Shown here: piece after piece, positions 43,193 to 54,073 of the stretch
Position numbering within the stretch: position 1 is the first letter of the stretch
Layout: each line of letters opens with the position of its first letter
Position numbers and translations under genes: made by a program
Source of the DNA: Oegoconia quadripuncta
Lineage: Eukaryota > Arthropoda > Insecta > Lepidoptera > Autostichidae
Direction of reading: 5' to 3'
DNA length: 64,000 nt
NCBI GenBank assembly: GCA_949316235.1
Contig: OX438743.1
Coordinates: 21,697,771-21,761,770, forward strand
The notes under the pieces: generated by a model
Told to the model about the DNA's origin: nothing
The model's database searches: none
What the model saw: only the letters and a program-made list of their open reading frames with translations

Positions 43193-43271
43193 AGAAATAC
43201 ACGCTATATGCAGTAGAAATACACGCTATATGCAGTAGAGATACACGCTATAGGCAGTAGAAATACACGCT
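43193..43271. repeat. 22-bp tandem repeat, 3.6 copies
   Basis: Unit agaaatacacgctatatgca + gt, starting at the end of the SINE tail; the last unit is partial. Confidence 0.92.
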
Positions 43272-43605
43272 TCCAAGAATATTTATGGACGGTGACCACT
43301 TCCCATCAGCTGGCCAGCTCTCTCTGGCGAGCTCTCCAGAAACATACTCATTAGTTACCGCGCTCTTTCTTTTTTACTCAATCCGACAGAGACACAATGT
43401 GTCGACCATAGATCGGCAGGCTTATCATGTAACTTGCAGAAGTAGTGGACAGCAGTAAATTGTATCATACATCAAATTCGTATTACGTAATATACACGAC
43501 ATACAAATATTTGTGATAAGCGACTAACACGCCTCTGCCGAACAATCGAAGAACTAAGTGAGTAACTGAATGCTTAAAGTCATAGCACAATAAAATGCAC
43601 TACAA

Positions 43606-43831
43606 CTTGGTTGGTGGTTTTAAATGTCCGCCTGGCTAGCTATCACTATCTTATCTAAATCTGCCGCCAAGCAGCAATGTTAATGTTGTGTTCCGGTTGT
43701 CACAGATAAGATAGCCAGTCCCCCAAATGTGTTGGGGTTTCCGGGTCAGTACGCTTCCACCTTCGACCTCATCTTCACTTAACATCAGGTGTGATTGAGG
43801 TCAAGTACAAACTCGTTGTGCATAAAAAAAA
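43606..43831 (+). mobile_element. SINE family 1, 5'-truncated (plus)
   Basis: Begins cttggttggtggttttaaat, has the body with a short deletion and an A-tail; no head. Confidence 0.87.
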
Positions 43832-46800
43832 GGTAATACGAATTACGGCTCAACTGTTGCTGTCTGCAAAAATTTGTTACATAGTAAGCTTACCGATTCC
43901 GTTTGGACAAGTCAACCCAGCGTACCGTCAGACGACGTCACACGCTTTAAGTAAGCGATACCATCTGGCTATCAAATAAAACTTGGAAATTACAAACTAT
44001 TGTTTGTTATATTTTAATGGCGTTTGAACAAACTTTTATATTTACAATGCAAACTCCTACATGTGTCCAATGTTTTAAGCTTTCAAATACAATGTATATA
44101 CAACAATATCGTTATAACTTCATTTCCACACATATCAGTAGATATTACTATAATACCATTTTATAGTATGTTTTTAAATGTTGTAAGAATGAGCATTTTC
44201 AAGCAAAAAATAAAACAATTTGGACTTTACCCGTATTTTGTTAGACACAAAGAAAATAATTACATCGAAAAACGGTGATACATGCTAATTTACTTTACTG
44301 AGTATACACGTAAAATAGCGTTACCTGATTGGTCGATCACGTACACATATCAATACACCAACCAATCACGTAACAGGTAATGGGTCCCTGATATAAATAA
44401 AGTACAGAAATCAATGTCATCTTAGCACCATCGTGTAATTCCTTAGTAATAAAAAAAAATAACATTACAGATGTTAAAGAAATATAGATAAATAAAAATA
44501 TACTTTATTTATTTCTCATATAGCTTTCAAGATATGTTATTTCAATTTGTTCAATATTCAATTTTGAGATCTAGAGTTATTAAGAGATGTGTCCTTTGAT
44601 AATGCGATAGGCAAATATTAACAGAGTATATAAAAAGACTGCGACATAAGACGTTTCATTGCTTATACACAATATAAGCAAAATATATCAAAATAATCAT
44701 TTTAAGCCTCTTGACAGTTTACAATACACAGGGTGTTAATAAAAAGGATTCTTCAATGAACAATGTTACACAAATCGTTATAGTACTTCTCAACAAAGAC
44801 TGATTAAAAGATTTTAACTATCAATTGGTTCCTTTCTAACACCCTATATATAAAAATCTTTAAACCTAATGTGTTAGTATTAAAAATAAATGGTAATTTA
44901 GATTCGGATTGTTCCCATAGGACCCCACCAAATCTGCCTCCACTGGTGGTCTTTGCCTGCCTTGTATGCCTTGTGTGCCTGCATAATGTTCCAATAGCCC
45001 TGGGGGCAGATTGTGTGGTGGCCGATGGGAATAATCCGTCGCGAAGGATGCAGTTAATATTTTATAACGAAATGCCACACTGTTACTATATAGTACACTG
45101 TATATAGTATACGACAGTGTAGTCGCAATAATTTATCTGTAGTCCCACTGTGGGCGCCAGGCCGCGCTTAGCGACAATGAAGTGGGGAAGCACAAGGTAC
45201 CGACTTTTCAATTTGAACACCCATACTGAGATTCAACTTAATGGTGCACATGCAAGCATAGCATCTATAAAGATCATACTTATCGATATATCGATGACCT
45301 TACAACTACATCTTCCCATATTGAATGATAATGACAAGGCATAAGTATTATTTGGTACTTAGAAGCGTAAAGTAAAACAAAGAATTAAAATGAAAACCAG
45401 AGATCGGAAACGTCCTAATGATGATGATGTATTTGTCTTTATCTTTTCCAATAATCCACGTTATCGGATTGTTATTACTCGTCACGTCAAATAACAGTTT
45501 GAAAAAGGATTTGCTACCTCCAATCTGCCTATTGTTCCTACTCATAATGTAGGTCACTTCTTTACTTTGCTATTTAGGTTTAAACAATATTATATAGTAG
45601 ACAGTAGGATATTTAGTCATACAAAAATCACTAGACTGCTCTACAATCTAGAGGTCTCTAGGGATAGCCCATTCTAAAAATTTTAAAAATAAAAACAACC
45701 TCAATCATATTTCGTTCGAATCAATTTTCAAATGTCGGTATTTAATAGGCTTAGACCAAGAAAAGAGGAGACGTAGCGTTCATATAATGTTAAGTGAAGC
45801 CAGTTTTCTAAACGTGTGTCAGATATCTGCTATAGCTTCACTTCTACAGCACAGCGTGCGTTTTTAGTTTATGGTTAAGTACCTAGTTACGCCAAATCTA
45901 AAAAACCGGTACCCTGTGGGGTCAGAAACAATTTCACCTGTACGTATTTGTTTTTAATTGATCACGTCTTTATGCAATTTTTAACCTTTCGAACGCAGTG
46001 TTGCCATGTTTAGTTAAAAACACAGCCTCGTAAATTACACGCAAAACGTTCGAGTATTCATCGGGAATACGCAACGGAATGAAGCGAAGTTTTGACATTA
46101 GAATAAGAAATAACGCAATCGCTGCACGGACTTGCTTCCGCAGTGAGACCACAGATGGATCCTATCATTTTATTGGCACTGGTGATGATCAATCTACCGG
46201 TCTAGGCACATAAATTGTTTTTAGGCCATGCATTGTCAGTTTTCCGTTTTTATTACAAAATCTGTAGGTAATATTTGACATGGTAATAACTGTCGTGATA
46301 GAAGTATTGAAAGTATGACAGAAGGTGAAGCACTTACATAAACTACCCTATGGATGGCTTCACACTTATTTCAAATGTATTTTTCAGCAACCGCATTCTG
46401 AGTTCATTTTGTTTAGTTTTATAGCTTTGGGTGTCCAGTTTTAGAGGTAAGCTTATTTATTAGTGATTGGATTGACAAAGAAAAAGACAACCATTCCTAC
46501 TGAACTCAGAATGCGTTTAGGAGATATTGAATTCTTTGTTAATTAAAAAAATCGTATATTGAGTTCCCTATATCAGTGGAAACGGCTGTGAAATACAATA
46601 TGTTGGTGAACAACATCGCACGCCGCCCGTGATGGTATATCATAAGAGAAAACAAAAACTATACAAAATTTCCTACACAAAAATGAACAAGTCAACATTC
46701 ACTCACTTTATAGCGTCCCAGTAAAAAACAAACGCGAAATTATGTTTGCTATTTTAAAGGTATTACAAGAATTATGATTAAATACCGATACTGAATACCA

Positions 46801-47736
46801 TCACTGCGCGATGCGATGCATTTACTAAAACAAAACTATTACACTGTCTCTGTTCCCAGACCAATACGACCTGGAACAATACCTAGATGATTATTCACAG
46901 TTAAGAACGGGAATGCTAAGTGCTGCCTTCTTTAAGAGTTTTGGCGAATTCAGTTCGATACGAACACGTTGTCTTAGAAATCGTTCATTGCTGTTATTAG
47001 GTGGCCATAATCTCTGTACAATAATAATCCTATTTAGCAATAAGATAATAAGAAAGCAGCAATTATCATTTCGTTTCACATCAACACGGCGGCACGCTGC
47101 ACCGTAAGTAATATACAATTTGTATCGAACCTTAACGTAAAATAAATTTGCCAATATACGAATATAACATCTAATTCACTTAACAACAATTCATTTATAA
47201 TTTTGCGCATTTTAACTCGTGTGCAATCTAATATATTATTAGTAAAAGCTAGACAATAAAATAAAATGAGGGTACATTAGTGTACCAATACCAACGTACG
47301 ATATTAGTCTATAGGCTACCGGCGTTTTCGGTGACACGAATTCATCTATATATTATGTGGTTTGTTGGTTTTGAGCATTAAGTTCGGAAGTAACTCGGTA
47401 GTCATAAAGAAAACCATTCACAAATAAACGTTGACGATCGTTTAACACCTGAAACGCAGCCCTATAGCACTTGTAGAAAGTCCGTCCATGTATACAAGCT
47501 ACGTTCACACACTCAGAACGCGAGTGCGAAATTAAAATCTAGCGATAGATTAAAACGTTATTAGTAATTCAATACGTCGTAACAGTAATAAAGGAAATTC
47601 TTACATCACAATCAAATGGCAGTCATTGCACGTGCTCACACACGAGCGGGGAGGATGCGTTCATCTCTCCATGGGAAACAGGAGTTGCATAGCGTAAATT
47701 AGTTATAAACTTGCGTTATTTCTAAACCACTTTAAG
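43832..47736. other. No gene recognised (3.9 kb)
   Basis: Small features only. 44728-44851 is bounded by cagggtgttaat and an inverse taacaccctata (MITE-like). 44893-45035 holds two about 34-bp inverted blocks around cggattgttcccatagg. 46388-46518 has inverted cgcattctgagttca. A short open stretch after ttcccag at 46860 (YDLEQYLDDYSQL) could be an exon, but nothing supports it. Confidence 0.45.
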
Positions 47737-47965
47737 GTCCGTATTAATAAACCAATATCAATACAAGTCTTGAGGCTGTGTCAACCGAGATGCTATCTCA
47801 AGCTCCGTGCTAATTTATAAACCAATCTGAGGTTTACTCAGCTGAGATCACTTCTGAAGTATACGCCTCAGCGGCGAATGAATGATAGTCTTGAGTTTCG
47901 TTTATTAATACGCGCACCTCTCAAGTGAGTACTGCTTGAGTGTTCACGTGCTTGTCAGGTCTCAG
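47737..47965. mobile_element. Palindromic MITE, truncated copy (inverse of 40116-40409)
   Basis: Starts ccgtattaataaaccaatat and follows the reverse complement of the 40116 element (gaatgaatgatagtcttgag) until it breaks off near ggtctcag without the second end. Confidence 0.8.
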
Positions 47966-48187
47966 GATAGGTAAGACAAGTGAACACGACGTCATAGTTT
48001 GCACGCGCTTGTTTTAATATATTTTTAACCGTGTGGCGGCATTATTGTGGACGTCGCAAAGCAATATTCAGCGAATTCGCCTGATGGATTGCGTTGTATG
48101 ATTGCCATCTTATCTCAGGGCGATGTCACTGCGAGATCTAATTAGAGTACACTTGAATGACTAATTCAACGATCTGACAACATAAGA

Positions 48188-48262
48188 TTTATGAAAAGGA
48201 GGTCGCAGATTCAATTCCCAGCGGGATAGAAGTGTAGTTCTCGGTTTGGTTGGTTGTAGGGC
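48188..48262 (+). mobile_element. SINE family 1 head fragment (plus)
   Basis: aaggaggtcgcagattcaat, then ctcggtttggttggttgtag: part of the head and proximal body only, decayed B-box. Confidence 0.65.
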
Positions 48263-48280
48263 TACTGCCCAACTCAAAGC

Positions 48281-48612
48281 TTTTTTTTATCCACAACGGG
48301 TTAGCACGTGACCTCAATCACACCTGATGTTAAGTGAAGATGAGGCCGAAGGTGGTAGCGTACTGACCCGGAAACCACATCTTATTTGGGGGACTGGCTA
48401 TCTTATCTCTGACAACCGGAACACAACAATGCTATTAACATTGCTGTTTGGCGGCAGATTTAGATAAGATGGTGGTAGCTAGCTAGGCGGACATTTAATA
48501 TGCCCTACCACCAACCAAACCGAGTACTAAATATGTACCCCGCTGGGGATCGAACCCGCGACCTCCGAAACGTAAACCCAATGTTGTTTACATTGAGCCA
48601 CGGAGGCGGTTA
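48281..48612 (-). mobile_element. SINE family 1, near full length (minus)
   Basis: T-run, ccacaacgggttagcacgtg, complete body, then ggggatcgaacccgcgacct and the head end gagccacggaggcggt. It faces the plus-strand fragment at 48188. Confidence 0.91.
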
Positions 48613-49929
48613 AAGCTATAGCACAGAGTTTCTAAGCAATAAGCCAAACAGGCCGTGACAGCCTGTATATCGTCCATATACAAAACTACTTGTCTAAAAG
48701 CTAAATATAGATAAACTTATCCTTCCTCGGTCAAGACTACTGTCAGATACATAGCAGTCACTCGCTTTTATAAACCATAGGAGAGAGACAACCACATCCT
48801 CACATACCCAAAAATGAGTAAAAAAAATCTAATCTGAGTTATCAATACAGTGTATATGCATTATGTAATAATAACAGGTATCCAGCTTATTGTAATTTCT
48901 ATAGTTCATAATAATATTAATTGAATAGTCCTTACCTAAGTTATGTCACTCCCAGTCGTTGAGTGTTTTATATACATTGGGGCTTTTGTCGATACAGTAA
49001 CCGGCCGTTTAGTTGGCAAAAACAGATCTATTTCAAATTAGTGTCAACAGATGGCGTTCTTTTAATTTTGCAATGTAATGAATACCATTTCTCGAGTTCT
49101 TTACTATATAATTTTTACATTATTCTGTATTAAGAAACAGTATATTTGAGAAGATTTTGGAGCAAAGCTCGTCTGTACCTGTGAAACCGAATCTACTTAG
49201 TGTACTGGTGATATAGATATTGACCCTGCATGAGATTTTTCTCAATTAAGACTACATATTTATATTGGAAGTATTGTTTAGTGAAATTTTGACGAATGAA
49301 AACTCCAGGCAACTGATGCCAAAAACATACGAGAGATCATTGACCTCAAATATCTAATAATACCTACCTATCTGTAATCGTACTGACTTCGAAATGATTT
49401 TTAAATTTGATAATTTTAATTCTTTCGTCAAATACAAAGCCCACGCAAATTTAATCTATATCAGAAGTAGAACATGGTGTTTTTAGAGAATTACACGATT
49501 TCCTTATTATTTCCCCAAACCTTATTTTATGTTTAATTTAGAAAATTCATTATTTAATAAAGCTCTTCTCGATAAATAATATTTTTTTCATTAATTAGAA
49601 ACATCGCCATCTAGCGACATTTATTTGAATTACATCTGTCGCATCACCTTAACCGAAAATATCCGTGCTCTTTCGGCTTCCAACTAAGTCACCTGTAGAA
49701 CTGTTATAATAACATAATTAGTTTCTAAACATTATTAAGTGGAAATAGCAGTACTCCAACAAAAATGAATCATTAGACTCCCGACTGGTCTACTTGTAAT
49801 CAGGGTCATTGCCGGTTGCCAACCATTTATAGCTGTCATAGATGTTTATATAAATATTTATATATGTATATCCGTATCGTTGCCTAGTTTGGGACTAGAT
49901 AATTAGTTAGATAAACAGACTCGAAAGAA
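48613..49929. other. No gene seen
   Basis: AT-rich. A SINE family 2 tail piece is at about 49850-49905 (tgcctagtttgggactagat). Confidence 0.45.
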
Positions 49930-50165
49930 AGAGGAGATTCTATGTTCCTCTGTATGTCTATTTTATTAATGGAGTGGAGGTTCTATGTTCGTCTAGACGT
50001 ATATTTTATTAGCAGAGTCAAAACAATTGGAGGTTCTATGTTCGTCTAGACGTATATTTTATTAACAAAGTCAAAACAGGTGGACGTTCTATGTTCGTCT
50101 GGACGTATATTTTACTAATAGAATAAACAAGTGGAAAGTCTATGTTCGTCTGTGCTTATTTTTTT
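49930..50165. repeat. Tandem repeat, period about 57 bp, four to five units
   Basis: Units share ggttctatgttcgtctagac, then gtatattttattaacagagt and caaaaca. Outer units are more diverged. Confidence 0.88.
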
Positions 50166-51063
50166 ACCTACGTTAACCCATATTTTAGTCAAATCTTAAC
50201 CGATCATGATGATTATTTCTTTGTTTGATAAGAGTTTACCGTCAGAGTGGGGACGATCTCATGATGTACTCAGAAGATGAGAAAGATCTCTTTAATTATT
50301 TATAATGTGGACAATACAGAGACGGCAGCATAAAAAGGTTCTCAAAAATCGGCGAAATCTGCGTTCGCCAATCCTGAGCGATTGATTAGGGCAAATGATA
50401 CTATACCATGTTATATTCAAAATGTGACAACACGATTGTGTAGTGTATGAATCACCTTTCCCCGAACATACGTAAGGTAGTCGATACCCATCTTTTAGTC
50501 AGTAAGTTAATTAGACAATAAACGACCATCGTCGAGACAACTTGTGTGTCTATTTGTGTTACTCCCAAGTCCCCACACCGCAATTGAATGAAAACGCGAA
50601 ATCGATTCGTGTGCTCACCCACTCTCGCTTACGTCAGGCATTAGGTGAATGAGCGAGCGGAAAACTATAATTTTTCTTGGTCTAGTGCTATTTCCACTTC
50701 CTCGGTGCATATGTAGTGATTAAGCAAGGCTAAAAATCCGTTATGAATTAATTCACACACATAAGGCGGGTTTAGATTATACAAGTAGCTTGCATATACG
50801 AATCATTCCGCAACAGAGATTTAGCGGCTTGAACTCTGTAAACCCGTCTTTATTTGACGAATACAAATCATTATATGGAATTATTTTGAGTTCGTATTGA
50901 TGACAATGGTACCGATTGCCTTGGCATATGCTTTTAATTACACTAAGGCAAGTATACTTTGTAATTACTAGCGCCCAAAAAAGACGACATGATTGTTTAG
51001 TCCCGTCACTTCTTGGTTCAGAAATCATAATCTCAAACGATTTGGTTCGATGTCGGTTGATTC
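50166..51063. other. No gene seen
   Basis: AT-rich. A phrase near 50970-51035 (gcgcccaaaaaagacgacat, then cagaaatcataatctc) recurs inverted near 52590-52670, so these are pieces of one unclassified repeat. Confidence 0.45.
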
Positions 51064-51326
51064 GATGACATGTTTGGTGTAGTGGTTAGAAACTCTGCAG
51101 CTATACCAAAAGGTCGCGGGTTCGAATCCCGCTAGGGACATATGTTTGTATGATGAATACAGACATGTGATCCCGAGTTATGGATGTTTCTCATTTATAT
51201 ATGTATTTATTTACAAAAAAAAATGTATTTGTGTAGTTTATCAACCATCTGGTATCCATAATACAAGTCTAGTTGCTTAGTGTGGAACTAGATGGCGCTG
51301 TGTGTATGTGCAAAGATATTTATTTA
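51064..51326 (+). mobile_element. SINE family 2 (plus)
   Basis: Head gatgacatgtttggtgtagt and ggtcgcgggttcgaatcccg; body through ctagatggcgctgtgtgtat. About as intact as 34054-34325. Confidence 0.87.
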
Positions 51327-52744
51327 GATATTATTTTAATCAGTTTTAGTTGGCATGTCCAAACACGCTGTACAAACACCTTAGAGGATGATATTACGTA
51401 AGAGAAAATTAAAAAGAAAAGAAAATAAAGTGACAGGACTAAAATCACATGTCGTCATTTTTTTGTGCTCATAGACAAATCCTCAAAGGCACTAATAAAC
51501 GTTAAGTACAGTCACCCAATATTTTGATAGATTGTTTAGACAATCTCAGACGATGTTTCAGTACTCAGGATGGAAGAAGTCAGCTGTCTGATAGATTTAA
51601 GCTCGTTTTTCATGTTGATTGTTTATTAAAAGTAATTCAGTAAGATTATTCAAACCACCCCTCGAAATAGAGCAACTTTTATGTTGGTACTACCATTTAG
51701 TTGGTGGTAGGGCATTGGTGTCGATTCAGGGTAGACCATCCTTCTTTAACTACGAGCAAACAAAAAGAATGACATTATATTTCAATCCTGCTTTAGATTT
51801 ATAAGATAGCAACCTTAAACATTTTTAGTTAGCATGTGTAGCAGTAGCGAAGAGTCGATATAACATAATTCAAGTATATTTTTTACTAAAATAAAAGTTG
51901 TTTTATTCATCCAACATTGGTTTTGATTTTATTAGCAAGAAGAAACCGGTATTTATCGAATCCCTTCCCCCATACAACTAAATTCCATACTAAGCATTCG
52001 TCATTCTAACTAACTGTATCTACTCACTTAACAACATACTGAAAAAATTTCTTCAAAATTTGTCCTACGAGGATACAGAGAAGTTATTGACTGTCTTGAA
52101 GTAGCCTTTAAGCATAGATTTATTCTGTACTCCTACTTTATTTATAGATATCTAGTTAGTACCTACAGATGGTTATATTATTTTAATTTACAGAAGCCCT
52201 AGCTTCGCCTGAAACGCAGGATTTTCCTAGTTCAGGCACTAGTGGTACAGTTGCAATTCAGCATTATTATGTAGATTCTATATTTCAATGTACCATTTGA
52301 ATTAATAAATATATGTGATTTGATTATATGATAAGGCAATTCGGGTTATACAAAAATAGAGATAGAAAGGTGATTAGAGTAGTAAATAATGACTGATGAA
52401 TGAAAATCCGTTCCGTTGCAGAAAGAAAATAGTGCGTAATGTCTTTTATTTCAGTGTTTGGTTTCAATCGTTCATGAATGCGTTTGCGTTGTACCGCTTA
52501 TTTTTATTGTGTGTTTTTTTTTCGTAGTGTGTGAGGGTTCCCTTAACCACCCTTCACCGTTGATGTGTGGACATGATAATTAAAATCCTCTAAGAGTTAT
52601 GATTTCTGAACGAAGCGCAGGACTAAAATGTCGTATCCTTTGGTGCTCATAGTCAAAAAAGGATGGACCAGTCTAGATGTAGTTTTAAACGTATGCAAAG
52701 CGAATCGACGCCTCTTTTAAAAATATCCAAGCGTCGTATCTGAT
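51327..52744. other. No gene seen
   Basis: AT-rich. Contains a short SINE family 1 phrase at 51695-51715 (ttagttggtggtagggcatt) and the inverted repeat piece noted for 50970. Confidence 0.45.
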
Positions 52745-53007
52745 GGCCGTATTAATAAATCGATCATGAGATTGAGATGGCGTCTCAGTCACAATACAAT
52801 TTTCTTTGATACTGTTTTAATTTTTTTTTTGCGGGTAGGCAATAAACTGTCAACAGCTTACAAAAGAAGCTCCAAGAATAATATTAATTATTAAATTTAT
52901 TTCAATATTTTATGATATAAATTACATACCACTCGCAAGTTGACTACATCTTTTCATCACTTAGCATAAATTTTCACAAAGTTTCACCACCAATACTGCA
53001 CAATATA

Positions 53008-53709
53008 ATGGATAACACAGCATCGGAACTATCCAAGAACATGGCAGACCTTGCGTCACTATTCACATCCAGGATGGACGAGTTTGAGCGAGGTCTTCAG
53101 CAAGCCGCACCCTCTGCAACCCCCACTATCAAGACCTTGGCTATGGAATATAATAATTTTAAAACCTTTGTATTGAAGGCCTTAGGTATGTTGCGAACTC
53201 AGCAGGAACTTTTGCTGGCTAATATAGACCGTTTGGATACCCATTCTCGCAGGAAGGCGCTGTTATTTCGAGGTATGTCTGAGCAGGATGGTGAAGAGGT
53301 ACAACAGAGGATCCGAGGGATGTTAAGCGACAAATTGAAGATGTCTGTCGCTGTCATCAATGATATTGAGGCTTGCCATCGTTTGGGGAACAAGGCGGAC
53401 AAAGCGCGACCTGTCTTGGTTCGCTTTGCTAATTATACCTCCCGTCTAGCTGTATGGCAGGCCAAGAAGCTTCTTAAAGGCTCCAATACTTCGGTGGCGG
53501 AATTTTTAACAAAAATACGTCAAGAAATCTTCGTTGCTGCCCGTAAACATTTTGGAGTCAAACGTTGCTGGAGTGTAAATGGTACCGTTACGATTCTGCT
53601 GCCTGATGGGACGCGTAAGAAGGTGTTCACTATGGGTGAACTCACGCCGCTCATCACCAAACACCCTGGCATGACATCTGCTACGGACAAGAAACACTCT
53701 GCTAAGTAA
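53008..53709 (+). CDS. LINE ORF1 protein, 233 residues
   Basis: Starts at the ATG in caatataatggataac and ends TAA. Residues about 1-75 are helical and Leu/Glu-rich (LSKNMADLASLFTSRMDEFE), plausibly a coiled coil for trimerisation. The middle (RKALLFRGMSEQDGEEVQQR ... ACHRLGNKADKARPVLVRFA) resembles the RRM-like core of LINE ORF1 proteins, with HRLG and RP(V/I)LV.F typical. The C-terminus is basic. There is no CCHC knuckle. Its role in other LINEs is RNA binding and chaperoning. It precedes ORF2 by 364 bp, so ORF2 needs its own translation start or reinitiation. Confidence 0.8.
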   Translation: MDNTASELSKNMADLASLFTSRMDEFERGLQQAAPSATPTIKTLAMEYNNFKTFVLKALGMLRTQQELLLANIDRLDTHSRRKALLFRGMSEQDGEEVQQRIRGMLSDKLKMSVAVINDIEACHRLGNKADKARPVLVRFANYTSRLAVWQAKKLLKGSNTSVAEFLTKIRQEIFVAARKHFGVKRCWSVNGTVTILLPDGTRKKVFTMGELTPLITKHPGMTSATDKKHSAK

Positions 53710-54073
53710 AAGGAACTACAGTGCTTTTTCATTTATCCGGCTAATAGAAGTGTTTACTTTCTTACTTGCAGGTAATTTGTAAAATGCGAATTTTAAATTC
53801 ACTTTTATTTGTGTAAAAAATTATTTGTTTTGATTGTTCGTTCTGTCAGCTTGTCAATTTGAGTTTGACATTGGCATTCATCTGCGTTTCGTTCTAGTGT
53901 TGTTTTTATTTTTTTTTATGGCTTGGCTACTTGCATGCAGTTATGCCACCTATGAGTGTTGTCTATCAGTCAACTTGCGCGGAGTATAAGGAAAACCGTT
54001 TTATAAATTATTATATTTATTTATTGTAATATTTATAGTATATATTTATATATAATTACTATTATATTATCTT

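Noticed and set aside
46860..47105. Possible host exon after ttcccag (YDLEQYLDDYSQL ...)
   Set aside because: No partner exons, no recognised family, and the frame becomes low-complexity; acceptor-like sequences are common in AT-rich DNA.
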